Source: DASRDS01 sp035570055
GTDB taxonomy: Bacteria; Gemmatimonadota; Gemmatimonadetes; Gemmatimonadales; Gemmatimonadaceae
Reading direction: 5' to 3'
Assembly: GCA_035570055.1 (NCBI GenBank)
Contig: DATMLM010000053.1
Span: forward strand, 14,762-78,761
DNA: 64,000 nt
Below are positions 35,536-43,844 of this stretch, in pieces; the first letter of the stretch is position 1; each line of letters begins with the position of its first letter. A model generated the notes under the pieces. It did not search any database. It had not been told where the DNA came from and was given only the letters and a program-made list of their open reading frames with translations. The position numbers and the translations under genes are program-made.

Positions 35536-36271
35536 GTCCAGTCCAAGCGCGGCGCTCGCGCCGTGGGTGGAGTGCTATTGGTCGATGACAGCCACCGACG
35601 CGGCGCCGGGGGTCGATCGCATCCTCCCCGATGGGTGCGCCGATGTCATCATCGATCTCGGCGCGAGCCCCCACGCGTTCGTCGTTGGCACGATGAGCAC
35701 GGCATTGCTGACGCCGCGCGCGGGGCGGGTGGAGATGTTCGGCATCCGCTTCCGGCCGGGCGCGGCGTTCCCGTTTCTCGGGGTGCCGTTGCGCGAGATC
35801 ACGGATCGGCGAGTGCCCCTCGACGGGCTGTGGGGCGCTCGCGCCGACCGGCTTATCGACGCCGTCATCCATGGGCATGTCGAGCGCGTCCTGACGCCAC
35901 CCCGCACCGCGAGAGAAGACGAGATCGTCCCGCAGGCCGTCGCGTTGTTTCGGCAGGCGCGCGGTGGCGTGGCCGTGCGCGACGTCGCCGCGGCGCTCGG
36001 ACTCGGCGAGCGGCGGCTCAACCGGGCGTTCGATCGGTGCGTGGGATTGTCGCCCAAGGGCTTTGCGCGCGTGATGCGATTTCGCGAGGTGTACCAGCAG
36101 GTTCAACGCGGGGCGGTGGTTCCCTGGACCCGCATGGCTGGCGACGCGGGGTATGCGGATCAACCGCATCTCATCCGGGAGTTTCAGGCGCTGGCTGGGC
36201 TGACTCCCGCGCAGTACGCGGCTGAACGGGGCGTCCGATTTGTTCAATACGGGGAGAAAGGCGAGGGATAG
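35519..36271 (+). CDS. AraC-family transcriptional regulator
   Basis: The protein has 250 residues. The N-terminal half begins with APWVECYW-x-M and has LPDGCADVIID and GIRFRPGAA, the signature of the DUF6597-like sensor seen in AraC regulators of metabolism and stress. The C-terminal half contains two helix-turn-helix units: DVAAALGLGERRLNRAF (about 155-171) and a second ending AGYADQPHLIREF followed by G-x-TPAQY. It ends the ribbon-helix-helix/membrane-protein operon and lies ten bases before a VOC gene. Confidence 0.85.
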   Translation: MGQYAESSPSAALAPWVECYWSMTATDAAPGVDRILPDGCADVIIDLGASPHAFVVGTMSTALLTPRAGRVEMFGIRFRPGAAFPFLGVPLREITDRRVPLDGLWGARADRLIDAVIHGHVERVLTPPRTAREDEIVPQAVALFRQARGGVAVRDVAAALGLGERRLNRAFDRCVGLSPKGFARVMRFREVYQQVQRGAVVPWTRMAGDAGYADQPHLIREFQALAGLTPAQYAAERGVRFVQYGEKGEG

Positions 36272-36280
36272 GTTGACCGC

Positions 36281-36694
36281 ATGCGATACTCTCTATTGCT
36301 TGCAACCCTCGCCCTGACTCCAATGAGCTCCGAACAACCGCAGACGCCCGCGGACCACGACCATCGCATCGATTACATCGAGATGTCGGCGACGAACATT
36401 GCCGCCACCAAGAAATTTTACGTCGATGCGTTCGGCTGGAAATTCACGGATTACGGCCCCGACTACACGAGCTTCGCCGATGGCCGGCTCGCCGGCGGGT
36501 TCACCAAGACCCCGACCGTCCAGCGCGGCGGACCACTGATCGTGATCTTCGCCGTCGACCTCGCCGACGCCGAGAAGCGTGTGCGCGCGGCCGGCGGGAC
36601 GATCACCAAGCCGGTGTTCAGCTTTCCTGGCGGACGCCGATTCCACTTTACTGACCCCAGCGGGAACGAGCTCGCCGTTTGGTCTGATCGGTAA
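36281..36694 (+). CDS. VOC (glyoxalase-like) family protein
   Basis: The protein has 137 residues with a single vicinal-oxygen-chelate module: DYIEMSATNIAATKKFYVDAFGWKF and a final FHFTDPSGNELAVWS, giving the beta-alpha-beta-beta-beta pattern twice. Unusually the first 15 residues (MRYSLLLATLALTP) resemble a signal peptide; if ATG 36323 were the start, it would be cytoplasmic. The function (isomerase, dioxygenase or resistance) cannot be assigned. Confidence 0.75.
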   Translation: MRYSLLLATLALTPMSSEQPQTPADHDHRIDYIEMSATNIAATKKFYVDAFGWKFTDYGPDYTSFADGRLAGGFTKTPTVQRGGPLIVIFAVDLADAEKRVRAAGGTITKPVFSFPGGRRFHFTDPSGNELAVWSDR

Positions 36695-36713
36695 AGAGGC
36701 CTATCTTGATTTC

Positions 36714-37394
36714 ATGTCGATCGCATCGATCGTCACCGTCTTTGGTGCATCGATCGTGCTGGAGCCAGCCGAGGGAGTCTTCACCCCGACTCCGAACGGG
36801 ATGTTTTATTCCCGATCGATCCGGATCGGGCGCGGCGAGCGGGTGATCGACATTGGGACCGGCTCTGGCATACTCGCCGTCGCCGCGGCGAAGGTAGGCG
36901 GGCAGGTGGTCGCGACCGACATCGACCCGCGCGCCGTCGCCGCGGCGGAGCGCAATGCGGCGCTCAATAGCGTGTCGATCGATGTCGCGGTCGGCTCCCT
37001 GTTCGGTCCTTTCCCGGGCCCCTTCGAGGTCATCCTCGCCAACCTCCCGAACGAGATCATTGCTCCAGATCCCGGTCCCGGGAACGAGCAACTGCTGGCG
37101 TTGCTCGCCGTCGCCGACCGCTACATGCACGCGCGCTCCCGGCTGTACCTCGCCGTGCACTCGCTCACGGACTATCACTCGACCCTGCGCGCCGCCCTGG
37201 CGCACTACGCGGTGCGCCTCATCGACTTCTCGGCCTTGCCCGCCAAGCCGTTTGTGGCCGAAAACCTCGATTTTTACCGTGCCTTGGCCGCTGCCGGCGT
37301 GATCCAGATCTTCCAGGCCCCGGACGGCCAGTGGCAGACATACGGTTACGTGTACGAGCTGACCTGGCCCGAGTCGCTCAGTCGCGTGGCGTGA
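36714..37394 (+). CDS. Class I SAM-dependent methyltransferase
   Basis: I take ATG 36714 because the methyltransferase homology begins just after it; 226 residues. The SAM site VIDIGTGSGILAVAAA is near 42-57 and ATDIDPRAVAAAERNA near 64-79, as in PrmA/PrmC-like enzymes. The catalytic NPPY position reads NLPN, so amide N-methylation by the standard NPPY mechanism is doubtful. The C-terminal part (from about 150) has no obvious family. It starts 19 bases after the VOC gene. Confidence 0.75.
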   Translation: MSIASIVTVFGASIVLEPAEGVFTPTPNGMFYSRSIRIGRGERVIDIGTGSGILAVAAAKVGGQVVATDIDPRAVAAAERNAALNSVSIDVAVGSLFGPFPGPFEVILANLPNEIIAPDPGPGNEQLLALLAVADRYMHARSRLYLAVHSLTDYHSTLRAALAHYAVRLIDFSALPAKPFVAENLDFYRALAAAGVIQIFQAPDGQWQTYGYVYELTWPESLSRVA

Positions 37395-37425
37395 CCGCTG
37401 GGGTTACGCAACAGTCGATAGAGGT

Positions 37426-38232
37426 ATGCGTCCCGCGATGCACGTCCTCGCGATGGCTCTGATCGCCACCCAGGCTCACGCCCAGGCCGATTCCGCGGCC
37501 GACGTGTTCCATAAAGTGACCGATTCGAGCCACACGTCGAGCTCCTCCAACGATGTGTTCCGGCGTGCTGCCCAGGCCCGGGACGCGGCCCAGAATCGGC
37601 CAGACGTGATCGCGACCGACCCAAATCAGGTCGAAGCGCAGGTCGTGCGGCGCGACAGTATCGACATTCTGCATCGCGCCTCCCCGACGACGGCTGCCCC
37701 GACCCCTGTCGCTGCCGCCCCGGCGGCTGCCCCGGTGTCACCGGCTATCGCCGCTCTCGGCGCCGCGTTCACCGCTGCCGGGCCGCCGGACGCCACACCA
37801 GCGGTCGCGCCAAAGCCGCGCCGCGCACCGGCCTCGAACGGATCGATTGCGCACAAGCCTGCGCCGGTCGACCAAGCAGCGCCGCCGGTCGAGCACGCAA
37901 CCGTCGTCACGTCCGGCACCGCACCGGCGATCACGCGGATGGGCGCGATGCCGGCGCCCGCCGCGCCCGCGAAGCCCGTCTTCAACGACACGGTGACGAC
38001 GCTCGAGCGCGAGGCCGCGACGGTGAGCCAGGATGTCGCGCCGAAGTACGCCACCGAGAAGGCCACGATGGACAGCGTTCGCGACAAACACAACGCGAAG
38101 CTCGACAGCCTGGAAGCCACCGAGAGCTCGATCAAGGACTCGACGGAGCGCAAGTTCGAGCACAAGATGGCCGAAGCCGCGCGGCTCAAGAGCGCCAAAG
38201 CCCACTCCGACAGCGCAGCCAAGCAGCACTGA
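37426..38232 (+). CDS. Secreted low-complexity Ala/Pro-rich protein
   Basis: The protein has 268 residues. It starts with a probable signal peptide (MHVLAMALIATQAHAQA), then an S/D-rich stretch, a long A/P/T-rich disordered region (about 80-185) and a charged helical C terminus (about 190-268) with K/E/D periodicity that could form a coiled coil (TLEREAATVSQDV). No domain is recognised. It may be a periplasmic linker or scaffold. Confidence 0.6.
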   Translation: MRPAMHVLAMALIATQAHAQADSAADVFHKVTDSSHTSSSSNDVFRRAAQARDAAQNRPDVIATDPNQVEAQVVRRDSIDILHRASPTTAAPTPVAAAPAAAPVSPAIAALGAAFTAAGPPDATPAVAPKPRRAPASNGSIAHKPAPVDQAAPPVEHATVVTSGTAPAITRMGAMPAPAAPAKPVFNDTVTTLEREAATVSQDVAPKYATEKATMDSVRDKHNAKLDSLEATESSIKDSTERKFEHKMAEAARLKSAKAHSDSAAKQH

Positions 38233-38266
38233 TACGCGCGTCAGACCGTAGATTTCGGCCTGACTC

Positions 38267-39268
38267 GTGTACTCGACCTGCCTTTTCTGTCACGCGTCAC
38301 TCGGCGCGAATCAGGTCATCGAACACCTGCCCATTGGCCGGCGGCTCGCGTTCGACGGCGCGCAAGGGCGACTCTGGGTCGTCTGCGCCAAGTGCCGCCG
38401 TTGGAACCTGACGCCGATCGAGGAGCGCTGGGAGGCCATCGAGGAGTGCGAGCGCCAGTATCGCACGGCGCGGGTGCGGGCCTCGACCGATGAGATCGGC
38501 CTGGCGCGCCTCCCTGAGGGCCTCGAGCTCGTCCACATCGGCAAGCCGCCGCGCGCCGAGCTCGTGGCGCGGCAGTATGTCGACACATTTCGCCGTCGGC
38601 GACAGCGCGCGATGATCGTGGCTGGCGTGGGGGCCGCCGCGCTCGTCGGCTTTGGCGGCTGGGTCGCGTTCGCCGGTGCCGCGGCGATCATCCAGTTCTC
38701 GGTGCAAATGGCTGTCAGTCTGAGGCCGGGAGCGCGGGCGATCCGGTTCGCCGGTCCCGATGGCAAGCGCATCGTGCTGACGGCCGGCGAACTCTCATCG
38801 CTGGAGTGGATCCCGCCGTACGCCGGCACGCCATCCGCGCTCCGGCTCACGCGTGAGAGTCTCTTCAGTGGTCGAGTCGCGAAGACGTCGTTTCATGGCG
38901 AGCAGGCCACGCGTGCGCTTCGGCCCATCCTGGCACAAATGAATCGGTTCGCTGGTCGACCGGCTGAAGTGCAGCAGGCGGCGGATCAGCTCAATCGCGA
39001 GGGCGATCCGATGGCCGATCGCGTCGAGCGCCTCGGCGACCAACCGAGGGCCATCACGACGCTCAGTGTGATCGATCGTCTGTCGTTCGAGATGTCGCTC
39101 GCCGAGCGCGACGAGCAAAAGCTGTTGGCCGGTGAGTTGGCGGGGCTGACCGCGGCGTGGCGCGAGGCGGAGGAGATCGGGGCGATCGCGGACAATCTGT
39201 TTGTGCCGGAGTCCGTGACGGCGTGGCTCCGGCGGCAGAAATCAAATCAAGATCGTAGCGCGTCGTAG
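38267..39268 (+). CDS. Zinc-ribbon membrane protein of unknown family (paralogue 1)
   Basis: The protein has 333 residues, starting at GTG 38267. The N terminus has a paired-cysteine motif, C5-x-x-C8 and C40-x-x-C43, around a GRRLAFD segment and followed by RRWNLTP-x-EERWEAIE. A hydrophobic region at about 115-150 predicts one or two membrane helices. The C terminus (about 270-330) is a conserved helical block ending IADNLFVPE-x-VTAWLRR. A second copy lies at 42792-43844. No known function is recognised. Its 3' end overlaps the convergent isomerase-like gene by 22 bases. Confidence 0.75.
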   Translation: MYSTCLFCHASLGANQVIEHLPIGRRLAFDGAQGRLWVVCAKCRRWNLTPIEERWEAIEECERQYRTARVRASTDEIGLARLPEGLELVHIGKPPRAELVARQYVDTFRRRRQRAMIVAGVGAAALVGFGGWVAFAGAAAIIQFSVQMAVSLRPGARAIRFAGPDGKRIVLTAGELSSLEWIPPYAGTPSALRLTRESLFSGRVAKTSFHGEQATRALRPILAQMNRFAGRPAEVQQAADQLNREGDPMADRVERLGDQPRAITTLSVIDRLSFEMSLAERDEQKLLAGELAGLTAAWREAEEIGAIADNLFVPESVTAWLRRQKSNQDRSAS

Positions 39269-39879
39269 CGCTTGCGCGCGTCGTCGATCGACTTTGCCTG
39301 GACGTAGTAGTGCTCGACCCCAGCCGCCCGAACTGCCTTGGGCCCGGCTGTCTCGTCGAGGTCTACGGCAAAGCACCGCGGCCCAGGCGTCTTGGCCTCG
39401 AACCAAACAAGCGCCGGGTCTGTCTCGGCCAGCAGCACGCCCGCCTCGTCGCCGACAACGCGATACGCGAATCGCAGGCCCGCTTTTCTCGTGGTTTCCC
39501 CCGCGCGATTGAAGAGCGCCGCGAGTTCGTGCCAGTCCTGCTGTGTTCGACGCTCCTCTGGGTCCACTCGACCGCACACGAAGTATCGACATCCCAGCGA
39601 TGCCGCAACACCAAGATGTCTCTCCAGTCCACGATACAAGAGTGGCGTGGTCACGTGAACGGCCGACGCGCTCAGTCCTGCACGCGTCAGCGCCGCGCGA
39701 AGCGCGGGCGCATAGAGATCGTTGATCGCTACGTCGCGATACCCAATGGCCGCGACGGCGCTCAGCGTCGAGTCATCGTACGCGGTGAGCTCGAGCCCGA
39801 GTGCGGTTGGTTGGACGCGACGATATCTGGTCGAGACCAGAACGGCGGCAGACGCGGCAAGAAATGACCGGCGATTCAT
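39247..39879 (-). CDS. Degenerate sugar phosphate isomerase/epimerase-like protein with Tat-type signal
   Basis: The protein has 210 residues, starting MNRRSFLAASAAVL, a twin-arginine-type signal. The rest aligns with the neighbouring 253-residue TIM-barrel gene (shared IGYRDVAI-, LYRG-x-ER and DWHELAALFNR-like blocks) but is shorter. The metal-binding segments are lost: YHNHD in the neighbour is YRVVGD here, and the LHLKD histidine is absent. It is probably a non-catalytic paralogue exported to the periplasm. Start and upstream stop overlap as ATGA. Confidence 0.65.
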   Translation of the reverse strand: MNRRSFLAASAAVLVSTRYRRVQPTALGLELTAYDDSTLSAVAAIGYRDVAINDLYAPALRAALTRAGLSASAVHVTTPLLYRGLERHLGVAASLGCRYFVCGRVDPEERRTQQDWHELAALFNRAGETTRKAGLRFAYRVVGDEAGVLLAETDPALVWFEAKTPGPRCFAVDLDETAGPKAVRAAGVEHYYVQAKSIDDARKRYDALRS

Positions 39880-40637
39880 ACGTCGAGTCCGTTGAGATAC
39901 GTATACGCCGACCGCACGGCCTCGATACCGGGGCCAACAGGAGCGTCTTCCTCGACGTACCAGTAGCGCATGCCGGTCTTGATCGCAGTACGCAAGATGT
40001 CGCGGAAGTCGATGCGCCCGCGCCCGACCGTCGTGATCCCCCGCCGTGGCCAGGACTGCATGTCCTTGAGATGCAGCGTCGAGACCCGGCCCGCGAGTCG
40101 ACGCAGCTCGTGCACGGGGTCACGCCCACCGTGCAGCATCCAATACACGTCCATCTGAAAGTGCACGAGCGTGGGGTCGGTCTCGGCCACCACGATGTCG
40201 TACGGGATCGCGCCCTCCATCGGCGTGAGCTCGGCGTCGTGATTATGGTAGCAGAACGTGAGCCCGTGCTGCTGCGCGATAGCGGCGCACCGGTTGAAGA
40301 GCGCGGCGAGCTCGTGATAATCCTGAAGCGTCTGGCGCTCAGGAAATGGGACGTCGGCGAGCGTGATGAACTTGGCGCCCAGCACGTTGGCGGCGTCGAG
40401 GAATCGCTCCCAACCGCGATACAACGCCGTTGTTCGTACCCGCGCCGACGTGCACGCGAGCCCAACCCGATCGAGAATCGCGCGAGTGGCCGGAGCGTCG
40501 AGGGTGCTCTCGTAGATGTACATGTCGAGGTCGCGGTAGCCGATCGCCGCGACTTGTCGCATCGTCCCCTCGAAATCGCGTTGCACCTCGGCTCGCACCG
40601 TGATGACCGCGAGCCCGACGTGATCGAGTTTCGCCAT
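39876..40637 (-). CDS. Sugar phosphate isomerase/epimerase (AP-endonuclease-2-like TIM barrel)
   Basis: The protein has 253 residues. The xylose-isomerase-like TIM barrel has E/H/D metal ligands in YHNHDAEL, QMDVYW and LHLKDM, followed by VGRGRIDF and a terminal WYVEED. Such enzymes isomerise or eliminate keto-sugars, often next to GMC or Gfo-type sugar oxidoreductases. It lies seven bases after the GMC gene and overlaps the degenerate paralogue, suggesting a sugar-catabolic operon. Confidence 0.82.
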   Translation of the reverse strand: MAKLDHVGLAVITVRAEVQRDFEGTMRQVAAIGYRDLDMYIYESTLDAPATRAILDRVGLACTSARVRTTALYRGWERFLDAANVLGAKFITLADVPFPERQTLQDYHELAALFNRCAAIAQQHGLTFCYHNHDAELTPMEGAIPYDIVVAETDPTLVHFQMDVYWMLHGGRDPVHELRRLAGRVSTLHLKDMQSWPRRGITTVGRGRIDFRDILRTAIKTGMRYWYVEEDAPVGPGIEAVRSAYTYLNGLDV

Positions 40638-40644
40638 CAGCGCG

Positions 40645-42321
40645 TCAGATCTCGCGCCGGTTCATGGACGCGACCGCGTGATCGCACGCGCGCGCCGTGA
40701 GCGCCATGTACGTCAGCGAGGGATTCTGCCAGCCGCTCGACGCCATGCACGACCCGTCGGTCACGTAGAGATTCGGCACATCATGCGCGCGGTTGTTGGC
40801 GTCGAGCACGCTGGTCTTGGGATCGCGGCCCATCCGCGCCGTGCCCATCTCGTGATTCGCGCTGCCCATGATGCTCGGCTGCGTGGCCGGCTTGATGTTC
40901 GTCGCGCCGGCGGCGTCGAGCAGCTCGCTCGCGGTCGCCGACATGTCGTAATGCAGCGCGCGCTCGTTTGGCGACCAGGCCGCCTCGATGTGCAGCACGG
41001 GGATACCCCACGCGTCGACCCGAGCCGGATCCAGCGTCACGCGGTTCTCCTCGCGCGGCAAGCACTCGGCGTAGCCCCAGAACGACATCGTCCACGGGCC
41101 AAGCGTACTGAGTCGTTTCTTGAGATCGGCGCCAATGCCCCGACTGAACATGCCGTCGCCCCACTCGAGGCGCCGGGCGCCTCCTTGGAACCCGTAGCCC
41201 CGGAGAAATGCGGCCTTGCTGTTCACGTTGCGGAAACGCGGAACATAAATGCCATTCGGGCGGATCCCGATCACATGGCGGTCCGTGTACCCGGGGATCT
41301 CGCCGGTCGCGCCGCCGCCCTTGATGTGGTCCATGACGTTCCGCCCGACCTGCCCGCTGGAATTCGCGATGCCGGAGTGGAGCAGGAGCCGCGCGCTCTC
41401 GAGCGCCGAGGCGCACAGGAAGACGACGCGCGCGCGATACTCCGTGACCGCCTTGGTCTTGGCGTCGATGACGCGGACACCGGTGAGGAGACCGGTCGCA
41501 TCGTTGTACAGCAGACGCTCGACAATGCTGAATGGCTTGAGCGTCAGGCGTCCGGTCGCCGCGGCGGCGGGCAATGTCGCGTTGATGCTGCTGAAGTACG
41601 ACCGCGTGACGCAGCCTCGCTGGCACGGGCCACAGTAATGACAGGGATCACGACCGTTGAGCGGCGCCGTGAGGTTGGCGACGCGGCCGATCGTCATCAC
41701 ACGATCGCGGCCGAACTTGGCGCTGATCGCCGAGCGCACGTGCTCTTCGGCCACGTTCATCGCCATGGGCGGCAGGAACTGGCTGTCGGGAAGCTGCGAG
41801 AGCCCCTCGGCCTTCCCGCTCACGCCGATAAAGCGTTCGACGTGGTCATACCACGGAGCGAGGTCCGCATAACGGATCGGCCAGTCGACCGCGATCCCAT
41901 CGCGGAGGTTGGCCTCGAAATCGAGATCGCTCCAGCGATAGACCTGGCGTCCCCAGATGATCGACTTGCCGCCCACCTGGCGCGCGCGGAACCAGTTGAA
42001 GGGCTTGTCGGCCGGTGTCGTGTAGGGGTTGTCGACATCGTCGGTCCAGAATCGATGGCTCATCTCGTCGAACGAGACCGAACGATGCTGAATGGGCTGG
42101 CGCGCTTCGATGGTCCTCTTGTCGCCGAGCCCGCGGAACGGCATCTCCCACGGCGGCACGTGCTCGACGGCATCGCGCACGGGATCGACCGGACGCCCGG
42201 CTTCGAGCACGAGCGTCTGGAGCCCGCGCTGTGTCAGATCCTTCGCCGCCCAACCGCCCGTGATGCCCGAGCCGACGACGATCGCGTCGAAGTCGTGTTG
42301 TTCAGTGCGCGTACGGGGCAT
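40645..42321 (-). CDS. GMC-family oxidoreductase with iron-sulphur-type cysteine motif
   Basis: I use ATG 42321 (558 residues), just before the FAD motif VVGSGITGGWAA at about 15-26. The GMC C-terminal domain contains SANHEMGTARMG and the closing NPSLTYMALTARACDH. Unlike simple GMC oxidases it has C227-x2-C230-x2-C233-x3-C237 in DPCHYCGPCQRGC, an arrangement suited to an Fe-S cluster, as in dye-linked sugar dehydrogenases. With the adjacent gluconate-dehydrogenase subunit-3-like gene (20-base overlap) it probably forms a periplasmic sugar (C3?) dehydrogenase. Confidence 0.88.
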   Translation of the reverse strand: MPRTRTEQHDFDAIVVGSGITGGWAAKDLTQRGLQTLVLEAGRPVDPVRDAVEHVPPWEMPFRGLGDKRTIEARQPIQHRSVSFDEMSHRFWTDDVDNPYTTPADKPFNWFRARQVGGKSIIWGRQVYRWSDLDFEANLRDGIAVDWPIRYADLAPWYDHVERFIGVSGKAEGLSQLPDSQFLPPMAMNVAEEHVRSAISAKFGRDRVMTIGRVANLTAPLNGRDPCHYCGPCQRGCVTRSYFSSINATLPAAAATGRLTLKPFSIVERLLYNDATGLLTGVRVIDAKTKAVTEYRARVVFLCASALESARLLLHSGIANSSGQVGRNVMDHIKGGGATGEIPGYTDRHVIGIRPNGIYVPRFRNVNSKAAFLRGYGFQGGARRLEWGDGMFSRGIGADLKKRLSTLGPWTMSFWGYAECLPREENRVTLDPARVDAWGIPVLHIEAAWSPNERALHYDMSATASELLDAAGATNIKPATQPSIMGSANHEMGTARMGRDPKTSVLDANNRAHDVPNLYVTDGSCMASSGWQNPSLTYMALTARACDHAVASMNRREI

Positions 42322-42784
42322 TGCCGTCGTAGCGCCAAGGGAGGGGCCAGTTTCCGAGCTCGCGGGTTTCCCCGATCTCAGACGTATAGTACCCCCAGAT
42401 CGTGAGGTACTTGAGCATCGAGAACCAGTGGCCTTCGGTCGCCTCGTTGTCGAGGCGCTCGATGATCGCCGTCTGCTGCCCGGGGGGCTGCTCGAGGAAC
42501 CGCTGATCGTCGAGCTCGGCCAAGCCCGCCAGGAAGCGCTTTTGCTCCGCGGGTGTATACCAGTCGGCGAGCATTGTGTCGATGAACCGATCGACGTGTG
42601 CGTCCGCCGCACCCGGTGTGTCCGTCGCGGGAATAATATGCTCCGATGCCGCGATCACGATCGCGTCTTGATGCGGGCTCAGCACGCGCAGCGTTCCCAT
42701 ACGCGCCAGCGCGTGTGCATGTTTCCCGAGGGCCAGGAGACCGACGGTACCGGCCATCGCGCGCAATGACTCCCGCCGATCCAT
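42302..42784 (-). CDS. Gluconate 2-dehydrogenase subunit 3-family protein with Tat-like signal
   Basis: The protein has 160 residues, starting at ATG 42784 with MDRRESLRAMAGTVGLLALG, a twin-arginine-type signal. The mature part has the family features VLSPHQ-x-x-x-IVIAASEHIIPATDTPGA and FIDTMLADW, then a C-terminal YLTIWGYYTSEIGE block. These small subunits travel with GMC dehydrogenases through Tat, as in Caulobacter LacA. No cytochrome subunit is adjacent. The start is only seven bases from the divergent start of the next gene. Confidence 0.85.
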   Translation of the reverse strand: MDRRESLRAMAGTVGLLALGKHAHALARMGTLRVLSPHQDAIVIAASEHIIPATDTPGAADAHVDRFIDTMLADWYTPAEQKRFLAGLAELDDQRFLEQPPGQQTAIIERLDNEATEGHWFSMLKYLTIWGYYTSEIGETRELGNWPLPWRYDGNAPYAH

Positions 42785-42791
42785 AGTCAGA

Positions 42792-43844
42792 ATGTACTCG
42801 ACGTGTCTCTTCTGCCACAGCGCGCTCGGCGCGAACGAATCGCTCGAGCGGTTTCCTGTTGGTCGGCGACTCGCGTTCGACTCCACGAAGGGTCGCTTGT
42901 GGGCGGTGTGTCTCCAGTGTCGGCGGTGGAATCTCACGCCGGTCGAAGAACGCTGGGAAGCGATCGAGGACTGCGAGCGGCTGTATCGTGGTACGACGGT
43001 CCGGGTGTCGACCGAACAAATCGGACTGGCGCGGCTGCGCGATGGACTCGAGTTGATTCGCGTTGGGCGGCCGATTTACCCCGAGTTCGCGGCGTGGCGC
43101 TATGGGTCACGGTTTCTCGATCGGCGCCGGCGCGCGCGCCCGCGCATGATGGCGGTCGACGCCGCGCGGGCATATGCGCGCGCCAACGCCGAGCCGAGTC
43201 TCTTCAGGAGCGTGCAAGGGGTCGGGCTCCTGTTCGCCACGGTCTTCCTCGGATGGCCGGTGATCGCGGCGGCTGGCGCCGTTGGCATCAGCACCAAGGT
43301 GCTGCGGAAGCTGCCCGATCTCCCGGTGGTTCACGTACCGGTCGCCGATCGTGCGCCTCTCGTGGTCCGCGCGACGGACCTCTCGAGCGCGGAGTTCTCC
43401 CGCGATGTGCACGAGCGGTGGGCGCTCAGCATTGTTCACGCCGACGGTGTCGCCGTGCTGCGTGGGCCGGCTGCCACGCGCGCACTCGGGCCGCTGCTGG
43501 CGCTCGCGAACCGGGATGGTGGGTCCGAGCACCAGATCGCGCAGGCCGTCGCGAAGCTCGAATGGTTCCGCGGACCCGACCGCCTCTTACAGTTCGCCGC
43601 GGCCCGCGGCGCGGGCGAGCAGGGCATCCTCGGGCTCGGTTACGAGCAGCGCCTGAGCCTCGAGATGGCGGTACACGAGGACACCGAGCGCCGCGCGCTG
43701 GAAGGCGAGCTAGCCGAGCTGGAGACCGCCTGGCGTGACGCGGAGCGCGTGGCGGGGATCGCCGACAATCTCTTTCTGCCCGAAGCGATTACGTCGTGGC
43801 TTCGGCGGCATGCGCCGAATGCCGCGGGGGACGCGCGTCCTTGA
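42792..43844 (+). CDS. Zinc-ribbon membrane protein of unknown family (paralogue 2)
   Basis: The protein has 350 residues and is the paralogue of the product encoded at 38267-39268: C5/C8 and C40/C43 are at identical positions, and about 49 of the first 66 residues are identical by eye. The membrane segment (about 135-165) and the C-terminal IADNLFLPE-x-ITSWLRR block are also shared, while the central region has diverged. It starts seven bases from the divergent Tat subunit gene and its 3' end overlaps the convergent acyltransferase by 56 bases. Function unknown. Confidence 0.78.
   Translation: MYSTCLFCHSALGANESLERFPVGRRLAFDSTKGRLWAVCLQCRRWNLTPVEERWEAIEDCERLYRGTTVRVSTEQIGLARLRDGLELIRVGRPIYPEFAAWRYGSRFLDRRRRARPRMMAVDAARAYARANAEPSLFRSVQGVGLLFATVFLGWPVIAAAGAVGISTKVLRKLPDLPVVHVPVADRAPLVVRATDLSSAEFSRDVHERWALSIVHADGVAVLRGPAATRALGPLLALANRDGGSEHQIAQAVAKLEWFRGPDRLLQFAAARGAGEQGILGLGYEQRLSLEMAVHEDTERRALEGELAELETAWRDAERVAGIADNLFLPEAITSWLRRHAPNAAGDARP

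Noticed and set aside
40678..42405. A 575-codon open frame on the plus strand
   Set aside because: It is a shadow of the GMC oxidoreductase gene, which has clear FAD and C-terminal motifs.
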